Source: Clostridiales bacterium (lineage in GTDB: Bacteria; Bacillota; Clostridia; Christensenellales; UBA1750). From it: DNA of 32,468 bases. The stretch spans positions 1 to 32,468 of the forward strand of contig SVHB01000031.1 of the NCBI GenBank assembly GCA_015056005.1, given 5' to 3'. Below are positions 22,467 to 31,196 of this stretch, in pieces. Each line of letters begins with the position of its first letter. Position 1 is the stretch's first letter. The translations under genes and the position numbers were made by a program. The notes beneath the pieces were generated by a model. That model had not been told where the DNA came from. It did not search any database and was given only the letters and a program-made list of their open reading frames with translations.

Positions 22467-22671
22467 TGCGGCGCGGTTTTTTCTTGGCATATCCTCACCC
22501 ATAATTTACATTCTATTTACATAATATCCCAAAAAACTTGTTATAATTCATAATATAGTACCAATTTAATTCACAAACTGTTAATTTTTGCGCTTTTCAT
22601 CTTGCCACAAGGGGCATTTTCTGTTATCATATTATAGATTTTTTGTCTTATGTGAATTCGGAGTGAACTCA

Positions 22672-23865
22672 ATGCAGAACAAGAAAAAATGGATACATAA
22701 GCGTCATTTTATCATAACTGATTCGCTCAGGCCTTTCTTTGCCCTTTATCTCAAGCTCGCCTATAACGTAAAGATAGAAAAATACCCCGTAAACGGCAGG
22801 CAGTATCTGATAATCATGAACCATCAGACCGCCTATGACCAGTTTCTGGTCGGCGCGGCGTTCAACACGCCCGTCTATTATATCGCTTCCGAGGATCTTT
22901 TCTCCAACGGCTGGATATCCAAGCTGCTCACATGGGTGGTCGCTCCCATCCCGATAAAGAAGCAGACCACCGATATGCGCGCAACGCTTACATCGGCAAG
23001 GGTCGCAAAAGAAGGCGGCACCATAGCTGTAGCGCCCGAGGGTAACCGAACCTTCAGCGGCAGGACCGAATATTTCAAGCCTTCCATAGTAAAGCTCGTC
23101 CGTCTTTTAAGGCTCCCGCTTGCGATCTTCAGGATAGAAGACGGCTACGGCGTGCACCCAAGGTGGAGCGACGTTATCAGAAGGGGCAGCATGCGCGCCT
23201 ATGTAAAGAGGGTCATCGAGCCCGAGGAATACAAAGCGCTTCCCGATGATGAGCTTTTTGAGCTTATTCAAAGCGAGCTTTATGTGGATGAATCCTATGC
23301 GGATAAAAAATTCTTCCATAAAAAGAACGCGGAATATCTCGAGCGCGCCATGTATGTCTGTCCTTACTGCGGTCTTTCAAACTTTGAGAGCCACGGCGAC
23401 ATAATCGAATGCAAAAAATGCGGCAAGCAGATCCGCTATCTTCCCACAAAGGAGCTTGAAGGCGTGGGCTTCAGATTCCCCTTCCGCTTCATATCCGGCT
23501 GGTACGACCATCAGAGCGATTTTATTCGCGCGCTTGATCTGAAGGCTTATAACGATGCTCCCATGTACAAAGAAAAAGCCGATCTTTACGAGGTCATTTT
23601 GTATCAGAATAAGCATCTTATAAAAGAAAACGCGGATATCGAGCTTTACGGCAACAGATTCGTGTTCGGCGACCTCGTTCTGCCCTTTGATGAAATCTCC
23701 GTGGTCACCGTGCTAGGCAAGAACAAGCTCAATGTATATCACGGCGAAAAGCTCTATCAGCTCAAGAGCGGCAAGAGGTTCAACGCACTCAAATACGTAA
23801 ACATTTTTTATCATTATATGAACATCGCAAAGGGGGATCCTGATGGCAAATTTTTGGGACTCTAG
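22672..23865 (+). CDS. PlsC-like acyltransferase with zinc ribbon
   Basis: 397 residues from the ATG at 22672 (CGGAG upstream; a longer in-frame reading has none). The acyltransferase part (about 1-210) has the HX4D motif NHQTAYD with His51 and Asp56, and APEGNRTFSG as the phosphate-binding block, so it most likely acylates lysophosphatidate or a similar lipid at the membrane. Then follows a zinc ribbon, Cys230, Cys233, Cys247 and Cys250, and a C-terminal domain of about 140 residues that I do not recognise. Normal PlsC proteins have about 200-250 residues, so the tail is an addition. It overlaps the symporter gene by 23 bases. Confidence 0.85.
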   Translation: MQNKKKWIHKRHFIITDSLRPFFALYLKLAYNVKIEKYPVNGRQYLIIMNHQTAYDQFLVGAAFNTPVYYIASEDLFSNGWISKLLTWVVAPIPIKKQTTDMRATLTSARVAKEGGTIAVAPEGNRTFSGRTEYFKPSIVKLVRLLRLPLAIFRIEDGYGVHPRWSDVIRRGSMRAYVKRVIEPEEYKALPDDELFELIQSELYVDESYADKKFFHKKNAEYLERAMYVCPYCGLSNFESHGDIIECKKCGKQIRYLPTKELEGVGFRFPFRFISGWYDHQSDFIRALDLKAYNDAPMYKEKADLYEVILYQNKHLIKENADIELYGNRFVFGDLVLPFDEISVVTVLGKNKLNVYHGEKLYQLKSGKRFNALKYVNIFYHYMNIAKGDPDGKFLGL

Positions 23866-25222
23866 TGTTTGGGGAGCGTTCAACGTTCTTGCAGTGCTGC
23901 TTCTGAGCCTTTTGCTTGCAAACATGCTCAAAAGAACTATCCCGTTTTTACAGGCTTCGCTCATACCCACTTCGGTGCTGGGCGGCGCCATTATCCTTTT
24001 GGTCTCGTCTATCTTCGAGTTTGCGACCGCAAAGCCTATTTTTAATACCGAGTTTTTCGGCGGCAATGGTTTTAACGCGCTTGAGATAATCACCTATCAC
24101 GCTCTGGCTCTGGGCTTTATCGCTTCCACCTTCCGCTCAAACAGCGGAAAGATCACCAAGCAGCGCGCAATAGAGATATTCAACACCGGCGTTACCACAG
24201 TTGCGACCTACCTTCTTCAGGCTGTTCTGGGTCTTCTGATAACCATCATAGCTGCAATGATCATCAAGGATTTCTTCGCAGCCGCAGGTCTTCTGCTCCC
24301 CTTCGGCTACGGTCAGGGCACAGGTCAGGCGCTCAATTACGGCACCATTTATGAAAACGATTTCGGTTTCGTCGGCGGCAAGAGCTTCGGTCTTACCATC
24401 GCTGCGCTCGGTTTCCTCAGCGCCAGCATCGGCGGCGTCATTCATCTGAACATCATGAAAAAGCGCGGCTTCATTGCAAGGGCAAAGGATGCAGAGGGCA
24501 GGCTTCTCTCCGAAGACGTTCAGGACGCAAACGAGATCCCGATGAACGGCTCCATGGATAAGCTCACCGTGCAGATCGCAATCGTCGCGGCAGCGTATTT
24601 TGTTACAAACATTGCAATGTTTGTGATAAGCTCGCTCGTTCCCGGTTTCCGTTCCGTAATATACGGCTTCAACTTCCTGATCGGCGTGCTCATCGCCACC
24701 GCTATCAAGGCTATCATCGATTTCCTTAACAAGAAGAACATCATCCACAGGCGCTACACCAACAATTTCCTGCTGACCAGAATAAGCAACACCTGCTTTG
24801 ACATCATGGTCGTTGCCGGTATCGCCGCTATCAGGCTGAGCGTGCTTGAAAACTACTGGGTGGTCATACTCATAATGGGCGTTGTAGGTTTGGCTTCTAC
24901 ATACATCTACAACAGCTTTGTTGCCAAAAAGCTCTTCCCCGCTTATGAAAACGAGCAGTTCCTCATGATGTACGGCATGCTAACCGGTACTGCAAGCACG
25001 GGCACCATCCTCCTTCGCGAGATAGACGAGGAGTTCAAGACCCCCGCTGCGGACAACATGATCTATCAGAACTTCCCCGCAATCGTTTTCGGTTTCCCGA
25101 TCATGCTGCTTGCGACCTTTGCGCCCACCAATCCTCCCCTTACCCTGCTCCTGGTAACAGCGTTCTTCATCGTGATGAACATCATCCTTTTCAGAGCAAG
25201 CATATTCAAAAAGAGAAAATGA
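23843..25222 (+). CDS. ESS family sodium/glutamate symporter-like protein
   Basis: 459 residues, about ten to twelve hydrophobic segments, with AAGGGGGA before the ATG. It resembles the ESS (GltS) family: two repeats each with a re-entrant glycine-rich loop, here GYGQGTGQALNYG and YGMLTGTASTGTILLREID. GltS imports glutamate with Na+. The sequence is more distant than ordinary GltS (about 400 residues), so the substrate could be another carboxylate. The start lies 23 bases inside the acyltransferase gene, so translation is coupled to it, an unusual partner for a symporter. A strong terminator follows. Confidence 0.82.
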   Translation: MANFWDSSVWGAFNVLAVLLLSLLLANMLKRTIPFLQASLIPTSVLGGAIILLVSSIFEFATAKPIFNTEFFGGNGFNALEIITYHALALGFIASTFRSNSGKITKQRAIEIFNTGVTTVATYLLQAVLGLLITIIAAMIIKDFFAAAGLLLPFGYGQGTGQALNYGTIYENDFGFVGGKSFGLTIAALGFLSASIGGVIHLNIMKKRGFIARAKDAEGRLLSEDVQDANEIPMNGSMDKLTVQIAIVAAAYFVTNIAMFVISSLVPGFRSVIYGFNFLIGVLIATAIKAIIDFLNKKNIIHRRYTNNFLLTRISNTCFDIMVVAGIAAIRLSVLENYWVVILIMGVVGLASTYIYNSFVAKKLFPAYENEQFLMMYGMLTGTASTGTILLREIDEEFKTPAADNMIYQNFPAIVFGFPIMLLATFAPTNPPLTLLLVTAFFIVMNIILFRASIFKKRK

Positions 25223-25225
25223 TCA

Positions 25226-25264
25226 AAATATCCGCAGAAGGCCTCTGCGGATATTTTCTTTTAC
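25226..25264 (+). terminator. Terminator of the acyltransferase-symporter operon
   Basis: A 13-bp stem, AAAATATCCGCAG and CTGCGGATATTTT, followed by CTTTTA, 4 bases after the stop. Confidence 0.9.
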
Positions 25265-25313
25265 ACAAAAAAGTATTAAAATGTATACAGATGATCAGCA
25301 AAGGAATATGAGC

Positions 25314-26408
25314 ATGGCTAAGATAATCAAAGCCCCGGAGCGTATGAGCTCCAAAGAGAGGGTCATAAGGACCTTTCAATATGAAAAGACCGACAGGGTA
25401 ACCATCGGCTACGACGCCAACCCCGGGATAAACGATAAGCTAATGAGGGAGCTTGGAGCCAAAACCGGAGAAGAGCTGATGGAAGCGCTCGGCGTTGATT
25501 ACAGGTGGATAAATCCAAAGTACACAGGTCCCGAGCTTTTCAAGGTGCCCAAAGACCGCGAGGTGAATCAGCTCGAGGGCGCGATAATGCGCAAGGTGGA
25601 GCACAAGAGCGGGTATTACTGGGATTTCTGCGATTTTCCCCTGCAGGATGCTGATGACGATGCGTTTTTGAGCTTTCCCGTACCCGATCCGGATAATTTC
25701 GATTATGACGGCGCATATGAAAAAGCAAAGTCATACGGTGGAAAATACGCTCTGTACATCGGCTCCGCGGGCATACCCGACATCATTAATTCAAACGGCA
25801 GGATAATGGGCATGGAGGATATCCTCTGCCACCTGATCCTTGGAAACGAAGCGGCGCTGAGCCTTGTTCACAGGCGCGCAGATTTTCAGCTAAAGATGCT
25901 GGAAAGACTGCTTGACAAATGCAGGGAGCATATCGACTTTATGTGGCTTGGCGAAGACCTCGGCACTCAGATCGCCCCGATGATAAGCCTTGAGCTTTAC
26001 AGGGAAAGGCTAAAGCCCATACACAAGCGCTTCTCAGACCTTGCCGCAGCATATAATATTCCGTCCATCATCCACACCTGCGGCAGCTCCAGCTGGGCTT
26101 ATGAAGACTTTATTGAGATCGGGATAAAGGGAGTAGATACCCTGCAGCCCGAGGCGGTCAACATGTCGCCCGCATATCTTTCTCAAAAATTTGGCGGCAG
26201 GCTGAATTTCAGGGGCTGTATTTCCACAGCCGGTCCGCTCGCCTACGGCACAGCGGACGAAGTCAGAGAATACTGCCGCTTGACGCTTGAAACAATGATG
26301 AAACACGGCGGCTATCATTTTGCCCCCACGCACTCGATACAGGACAATTCTCCTGTCGAAAACGTGATCGCAATGTATCAAGCCGCGCACGATTTTGGAC
26401 GCTATTAA
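25314..26408 (+). CDS. Uroporphyrinogen decarboxylase-family protein (UroD/MtaA-like)
   Basis: 364 residues from the ATG at 25314, 8 bases after AAGGA; ATG 25308 and 25281 fit less well. The fold family includes haem-pathway UroD and the zinc methyltransferases MtaA/CmuA that move methyl groups from corrinoids. Here IIHTCGSSSW gives His254 and Cys256, as in the zinc site of methyltransferases, while the position where MtaA has its third ligand cysteine seems to be His340 in FAPTHSIQDNSP. True UroD signatures near the N-terminus are absent. It is thus probably a metal-dependent enzyme of unknown substrate rather than a haem gene. A PHP phosphoesterase gene follows after 17 bases. I see no corrinoid protein nearby. 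Confidence 0.85.
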   Translation: MAKIIKAPERMSSKERVIRTFQYEKTDRVTIGYDANPGINDKLMRELGAKTGEELMEALGVDYRWINPKYTGPELFKVPKDREVNQLEGAIMRKVEHKSGYYWDFCDFPLQDADDDAFLSFPVPDPDNFDYDGAYEKAKSYGGKYALYIGSAGIPDIINSNGRIMGMEDILCHLILGNEAALSLVHRRADFQLKMLERLLDKCREHIDFMWLGEDLGTQIAPMISLELYRERLKPIHKRFSDLAAAYNIPSIIHTCGSSSWAYEDFIEIGIKGVDTLQPEAVNMSPAYLSQKFGGRLNFRGCISTAGPLAYGTADEVREYCRLTLETMMKHGGYHFAPTHSIQDNSPVENVIAMYQAAHDFGRY

Positions 26409-26425
26409 GCTTTTGGAGGTATATT

Positions 26426-27217
26426 ATGAGATTTTTACTCAACGATCTTCACTGCCATTCCTATCTTTCCGCATGCTGCCATGATAAAAAGCTCACCGCA
26501 GATGTTATGCTTGAATTTGCCGATAAGCACGATTACGGCGCGCTTTGCATAACCGATCATCTTTGGGACAGCGCCGTACCGAATCCTTCAAACTGGTACA
26601 GACCGCAGGATATCGAGCATGTCAAAAGCTCCCTTCCCCTGCCAAAAGGCAAAACGCCTTTCTATTTCGGCTGCGAAACCGAGCTTCCCGCAAACTGCGT
26701 ACCCGCGCTCAAAAAAGAGAACTTTGATCTGTTTGATTTTGTAGTTATCCCGCCAAACCACATGCACATGAACGGGCTTGTGCGCCCCAATGGGATCGAC
26801 TCCCCCGAAAAAATGGCAAGGCTAATGGAAGACAGGCTCGAAAAGCTTATAGAGCAGGATCTGCCCTTTAATAAGATCGGCATTGCTCACCTCACCTGCG
26901 GGCTGATGTACGTAGAGGGCAAGGCTGCGGATGTTGTTGCAAAAATGGACGAAGCAAGGCTTTTGAGGATATTTAAAGCCTATGCCCAAGCCGGCGCGGG
27001 CATAGAGCTCAACATAGGCTGCATTATGACCGAATATGACGAGCATCCCGAAGAAATGCTCCTTCTTTACCGTATCGCCAAGGAAGCCGGCTGCCTTTTC
27101 TACGCAAGCAGCGATGCTCACGAAATAAAGAGCCTGAACCTTGTCCCCACTCACCTTCCCTTCCTTATCGAAAAACTTGGTCTTACCGAAAAAGATCAGT
27201 ATAAGATCCCCGTATAA
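26426..27217 (+). CDS. PHP domain phosphoesterase (histidinol-phosphatase-like)
   Basis: 263 residues, with TTGGAGG before the ATG. PHP-family metal-binding motifs are complete: DLHCHS (His9, His11), ITDHLW (Asp44, His45), a Glu in CETELPAN, NHMHMN, AHLTCG, and the final SSDAHE. Such enzymes hydrolyse phosphate esters using two or three metal ions. Although like HisK-type histidinol phosphatase, no his gene is near, and the neighbour is a UroD/MtaA-like gene, so another phosphate ester is equally likely. A strong terminator follows 11 bases after the stop. Confidence 0.88.
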   Translation: MRFLLNDLHCHSYLSACCHDKKLTADVMLEFADKHDYGALCITDHLWDSAVPNPSNWYRPQDIEHVKSSLPLPKGKTPFYFGCETELPANCVPALKKENFDLFDFVVIPPNHMHMNGLVRPNGIDSPEKMARLMEDRLEKLIEQDLPFNKIGIAHLTCGLMYVEGKAADVVAKMDEARLLRIFKAYAQAGAGIELNIGCIMTEYDEHPEEMLLLYRIAKEAGCLFYASSDAHEIKSLNLVPTHLPFLIEKLGLTEKDQYKIPV

Positions 27218-27228
27218 AGCAAAATAAG

Positions 27229-27260
27229 AAAGCTCCCTTCTTTACAGAAGGGAGCTTTTA
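27229..27260. terminator. Bidirectional terminator between the PHP and GH106-like genes
   Basis: A 13-bp perfect stem, AAAGCTCCCTTCT and AGAAGGGAGCTTT, with loop TTAC. On the plus strand it is followed by TTATAG, on the minus by TTATTTTG. It lies between two convergent stop codons and can serve both. Confidence 0.88.
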
Positions 27261-27274
27261 TAGCTTTCATGGGT

Positions 27275-30200
27275 TTATTCATCCAGCCATGCTATGGTGA
27301 TATCGCTGCTCAGGCGGCATTCTACAAGGGCGTAGTCATCCGTCCAGTTTTCGCCGTAGGTCACAAAGGAACCCGGGCCGTATGCGTCGACATAGTCCAT
27401 TACAAGGTGCAGAGGACCAAAGGTATTGCGCCTTGTGCAGACAAGGGTTATCTCAAGTTTTCCGTCCTCTTTGGCTGTAACATCTGCGGCATAGGGTGCA
27501 GTCATGATCGCAGCATCACCGCCGCGCCCGTGGACCAGCGCAAGCGAACCGCGCAGATCGGAAAGCTTTACTCTTATGCGCTGTCCGGCTTTGAGCTTGG
27601 GCACATCAAAATAATAGGTCACGTAGCCGCTGTAGAATGGCAGTTTGTTTTCTTTAAGGTCAGTTAAGCCGATCATATCGGGAAGATCACAGATATGGGG
27701 CTTTTTGCCCTTTATCTCAACGCCGAAATCGCCCACAAGATACAGCGCTTCAATATTGGTCGTGCGCTTGAAGGTGCCTGAAATGATGACCTCATTTTCG
27801 CCCTCTTTGATCAGTTCTAACGGTACTCTTATGCGCTTGAAGCAAATATCGATCCAGAAGCCGTCAGCTTTGTCGTATTTGAGCTCACTTCCGTTCAGCG
27901 TCACAGTCACGTTTTCAGGACGCTCGCAGATAAGGAAAAGCTCGCCTTCGGGCTTTTTATCGACATTGAAGGTATAGGAAAGCTCGATATCTCCGTATTC
28001 CTCGTTCTTATAAAGCTTTGCAAACCACGGCTGGAGCATCTCGCCGCCTCTGCGCTCTATGCCGACCTCATATCTCAGCTCTCTGTCCACCTTGAGCACT
28101 TCGTTTGCCTCGGTCCATTCTCCGCCGTTAAAGCGCCTTTTGGCGTAATCGAGCACAAGGACGTTTTCTTCATCAAGGTTGTATCTTACAGGGCCTTCAA
28201 GCTTTTGAGCATCTTTCTCCTTTGCTGTAACGATGTTTGGCAGATCTTCCCATTCATCGGTAAACGCAAGCACCCTCTCCTGACCGGGTTCAAAGGAAAG
28301 CTCAATGCTATTATCGGCTTTGCCCAAATCAAAGCGCTCGCCCGTCATCATATCCCAAAGCTGCATTTGCTTGCCGCAAAAATTGCTTACATCCACAACA
28401 CAATCATAGCGGTTCTCTCTGTCAACATTGAGCATAACGCTGAAGGAATAATCGGACTTTTTGCAGCTTCTGTGCTGGCAGAATATGTTTTCCGCGATCC
28501 TGCCGTCTTTGCCGCGGACGATAACCGGAGATGAAGCATTTTCTTTCAGCGCCTCAAAAAGTTTATCGCCGTCAAAGGGCACAACAACCGCACCCTGCAT
28601 CTTTGAAAGCTTTTCGGGTTCATCGCAGCGGACTCCGTCAACATAGCTCGGCAGGAAGCCTGCGAACACGACTTTGCCGCCTGTGAGCAAGAATTCTCTG
28701 AACATCTCTACAGAAGAGCTGCGCATGGTCACTGCGCCCGATACTACCACGCTGCGGTATTTCATGAGCCCGATGCGCAAAAACGCGCCGCGCTCGTCCT
28801 TGCCCACTTCCCAATCGGACGCCATCATCTGCTCTTCGCCGTAATCGAAATCGATCTGGTGACCCGCAAGCATATTAAAGAGCTTCTCGTAATGCTTTTC
28901 AAGGGCGATAACATCGGGGTCGGTGGAATAGAGCCAGTCGCTCCAGCCGGCATACGCCAGCGCCCATGCGCTTTCGATGGGATTGAAAACCAGCACATCG
29001 CAAACGGGATCGCCTTCGGAGATAACAAGACCGAATCTTGCAAAATAGGTCTCTATCCGTTCAAATTCCTTATACCACGCTGACTGATGCAAAATGCTTG
29101 CGGGATAATCCCTCTTTGCCTCGCCCTCCATGGTGTACCACGAAAGATGCTGACACCTTAAATTTATGCCGAAAAACGTCTGCCAGTCGCCGATACCCTT
29201 GTAATCGCTGAAGTTCGTCTGCCAGCCCGTGCAGCCGTAAAGCTCGCTGAGCAGCCATTTTTTGCCCTTCTGGCGCGCAGCGGAGGTGAGCTGCTTTACT
29301 ATCCAGTAATACTTGTCGGAATGAGAAAGCACGTCTACGCCCGGGTCATCCATGAACTCATAAAAACGCATGAGCGAGCCGTGGGTAACCGTCTGGGTGG
29401 AGAGTGAATTTTCATGCAGGACATGCCCGGTAAAGCGCATGTTGTTCTTTTTGCACCATTCATATATCGGCTTTGCAAAGCGCTCAACAAAGAGGTTATC
29501 CGCAAGATCGAAATAATCTATCCTTGCTTTGGAAACGCGCTCACCGTTCAAGCAATAGAACACCTCGGGCAATATCGCTTCCACATCATAGCCGTATCTG
29601 ACTTTGAACTCGTCAAAAAGATCATCCGTCCACGCCATCGAGCAGCGGCAAACTCCGTCTTTCTCGCTGAAATCATCAAGCCCGTGACCTCTGTGCGGCT
29701 CATCGGTAAAGATACCTTCAATGTTCCTGCCAAGCCTATCGCCGCAGCGGGCCTTATATTCTTCATGGGTAAGGTTGATGAAATGATTCACAGCCTCAAG
29801 GCTCATAGTATCAAGGTAGGTATTGCCGTTGTAGTTGTTGTTTGGCGGATCAAGCTCAATTACGTATTTGAGAACACGAATACCCTCTTCTTCGGGGATA
29901 TTCTCGCCGCGTTCGATCTTTTTGTATTCAAAGAGATTCTTGCCCTCAACCCTTGCCCAAAACGCGCAGACTATATCGTCGGTCCAAACAAAATCCTTTG
30001 CGGGCATATCGTACATCACGATGGACTTCATGCGGTATTTTTCTTCTGCAGTCGCTTTTCCGCCCGCGCTGCCCGAAGGCCACCTGTCCTCATCGTAGAG
30101 CCAAGCTTCCATATCTAGCTTTTCGGAGGCATCGGCGACCGCATTGGTCAGCTCAAACCACTCGTCGCCCAGATATTCCGTGATAAGGCCCGACCTTGCG

Positions 30201-30373
30201 TGCATGAAATAGCCGCCAAAGCCCATTTCTTTCATTGTCTTAGCCTGCCTGATAAGCTCATCCTTTTCAAGCTCGCCGTTCCAGGACCAGAATGGTTTGC
30301 CGCGATATTCCTTGCCGGGGTTTATAAAAGTATTTACAAGCTCATTTCTTTTTTTATTGAATTGAACGCTCAT
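27275..30373 (-). CDS. GH106-like glycoside hydrolase (alpha-L-rhamnosidase-related)
   Basis: 1032 residues, with CGAGGA before the ATG. The N-terminal part matches the GH106 group well: YRGKPFWSWNGELEKDELIRQ, MGFGGYFMHARSGL, EAWLYDEDRWPSGSAGG, then GIFTDEPHRGHGL and LLSELYGCTGW, with acidic residues placed as in a TIM-barrel glycosidase. The C-terminal third, with ENVTVTLNGSEL and PFYSGYVTYYFDVPKL, looks like beta-sandwich carbohydrate-binding modules. Characterised relatives remove alpha-L-rhamnose from plant glycans such as rhamnogalacturonan. No signal peptide is visible, so it is probably cytoplasmic and acts on imported oligosaccharides or glycosides. The substrate is not certain, as the group has many uncharacterised members. 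It has its own promoter and stands alone. Confidence 0.85.
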   Translation of the reverse strand: MSVQFNKKRNELVNTFINPGKEYRGKPFWSWNGELEKDELIRQAKTMKEMGFGGYFMHARSGLITEYLGDEWFELTNAVADASEKLDMEAWLYDEDRWPSGSAGGKATAEEKYRMKSIVMYDMPAKDFVWTDDIVCAFWARVEGKNLFEYKKIERGENIPEEEGIRVLKYVIELDPPNNNYNGNTYLDTMSLEAVNHFINLTHEEYKARCGDRLGRNIEGIFTDEPHRGHGLDDFSEKDGVCRCSMAWTDDLFDEFKVRYGYDVEAILPEVFYCLNGERVSKARIDYFDLADNLFVERFAKPIYEWCKKNNMRFTGHVLHENSLSTQTVTHGSLMRFYEFMDDPGVDVLSHSDKYYWIVKQLTSAARQKGKKWLLSELYGCTGWQTNFSDYKGIGDWQTFFGINLRCQHLSWYTMEGEAKRDYPASILHQSAWYKEFERIETYFARFGLVISEGDPVCDVLVFNPIESAWALAYAGWSDWLYSTDPDVIALEKHYEKLFNMLAGHQIDFDYGEEQMMASDWEVGKDERGAFLRIGLMKYRSVVVSGAVTMRSSSVEMFREFLLTGGKVVFAGFLPSYVDGVRCDEPEKLSKMQGAVVVPFDGDKLFEALKENASSPVIVRGKDGRIAENIFCQHRSCKKSDYSFSVMLNVDRENRYDCVVDVSNFCGKQMQLWDMMTGERFDLGKADNSIELSFEPGQERVLAFTDEWEDLPNIVTAKEKDAQKLEGPVRYNLDEENVLVLDYAKRRFNGGEWTEANEVLKVDRELRYEVGIERRGGEMLQPWFAKLYKNEEYGDIELSYTFNVDKKPEGELFLICERPENVTVTLNGSELKYDKADGFWIDICFKRIRVPLELIKEGENEVIISGTFKRTTNIEALYLVGDFGVEIKGKKPHICDLPDMIGLTDLKENKLPFYSGYVTYYFDVPKLKAGQRIRVKLSDLRGSLALVHGRGGDAAIMTAPYAADVTAKEDGKLEITLVCTRRNTFGPLHLVMDYVDAYGPGSFVTYGENWTDDYALVECRLSSDITIAWLDE

Positions 30374-30400
30374 ATTATCCTCGCATATTATTTATTTGAT

Positions 30401-30410
30401 ATTGCGCAAT
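30401..30410. promoter_or_regulatory. Palindrome ATTGCGCAAT just past the GH106-like -10
   Basis: A perfect 10-bp palindrome a few bases past the -10 box, at the expected transcription start, next to a GCAATGCA motif that also occurs before the XRE gene (31180-31190). It may be an operator. Confidence 0.4.
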
Positions 30411-30413
30411 GCA

Positions 30414-30442
30414 ATTATACGATATGCTATGGATGAATGCAA
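30414..30442 (-). promoter_or_regulatory. Promoter of the GH106-like gene
   Basis: On the minus strand TTGCAT (30442-30437), 17 bp, TATAAT (30419-30414), about 40 bases before the start codon. Confidence 0.75.
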
Positions 30443-30450
30443 CACAATTT

Positions 30451-31125
30451 CTATTGCCGGATGCACTTGTTCCGACCTCTTGCTTCTCTGTTAAGCCCCA
30501 AGTAAATAAGGATAGTCGGAATAGGATACAGCATTAAAGATATGGGGACATCAGAGCCCAATACCCATATATGGTAAAACATCGGCACTGCGAATCCGCA
30601 AAGATGCAGCATCGGGACAGCAAACATTCCTACCAGCAGTACAGCGCCGAAAACAAGCAAGGTTATCCTTATCCTTTTGCTCTTAATACTAACATCTGCA
30701 AAAATGCTTATCAGAAACATGCAGGTACTGCCTAAGGTCATAAAGGACAGTGGATCAAGCAAACATTTGATCAGATAGTAAGGCAGCACTACATATTGAG
30801 TACTCCTGATTTCTTTTGCGATAGGAGTCAATACTGCCGAGGATAATATAAGCAGCACCAATACAGCAGTGCTTATCAATAATCCCATTTTATATTTCTT
30901 TGTGCATCTGATTTCGGCATTTATCTTGCGATTATATATCAGTTCTTCAATATCCGTTTCAAATACTGATGCAAGCATTTCCAGCGTTTCTATATCGGGC
31001 TGAGTTTTTCCTGTCTCCCAATTTGAAACAGCCTGCCGTGTGACCGAAATCCTCTGTGCAAGCTGCTCCTGTGTCATACGCTTTTCACCGCGCAGCCTTT
31101 TTATACTCCTTTGAATATTACTCAT
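30451..31125 (-). CDS. Membrane-anchored XRE family regulator
   Basis: 224 residues. Residues 1-65 are a helix-turn-helix of the Cro/XRE kind: MTQEQLAQRISVTRQAVSNWETGKTQPD, then LASVFETDIEELIYN. The rest has about four hydrophobic segments (starting at about 79, 112, 150 and 195), so DNA binding may be linked to a signal sensed in or near the membrane. This layout is common in Firmicutes, often next to a gene it controls. The ribosome site GAGGTGA is inside a dyad directly before the start. Its likely targets are itself and perhaps the divergent or adjacent genes; the GH106-like gene is downstream, with its own promoter. Confidence 0.88.
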   Translation of the reverse strand: MSNIQRSIKRLRGEKRMTQEQLAQRISVTRQAVSNWETGKTQPDIETLEMLASVFETDIEELIYNRKINAEIRCTKKYKMGLLISTAVLVLLILSSAVLTPIAKEIRSTQYVVLPYYLIKCLLDPLSFMTLGSTCMFLISIFADVSIKSKRIRITLLVFGAVLLVGMFAVPMLHLCGFAVPMFYHIWVLGSDVPISLMLYPIPTILIYLGLNREARGRNKCIRQ

Positions 31126-31130
31126 AAAAA

Positions 31131-31165
31131 ATCACCTCACCCGAATGTTAGCACGGTGAGGCGAT
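31131..31165. promoter_or_regulatory. 11-bp dyad overlapping the XRE gene's promoter and ribosome site
   Basis: On the minus strand ATCGCCTCACC pairs with GGTGAGGTGAT (one G-T wobble) across 13 bases, followed by five T residues and the start codon at 31125. It contains the ribosome site. A promoter GTGACA, 17 bp, TAACAT fits within it, so it could be an autoregulatory operator; read from further upstream it would be a terminator of the 80-residue gene and hide the ribosome site. Confidence 0.6.
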
Positions 31166-31196
31166 TTTGTCACGCAACAATGCATTGCATTAATGT

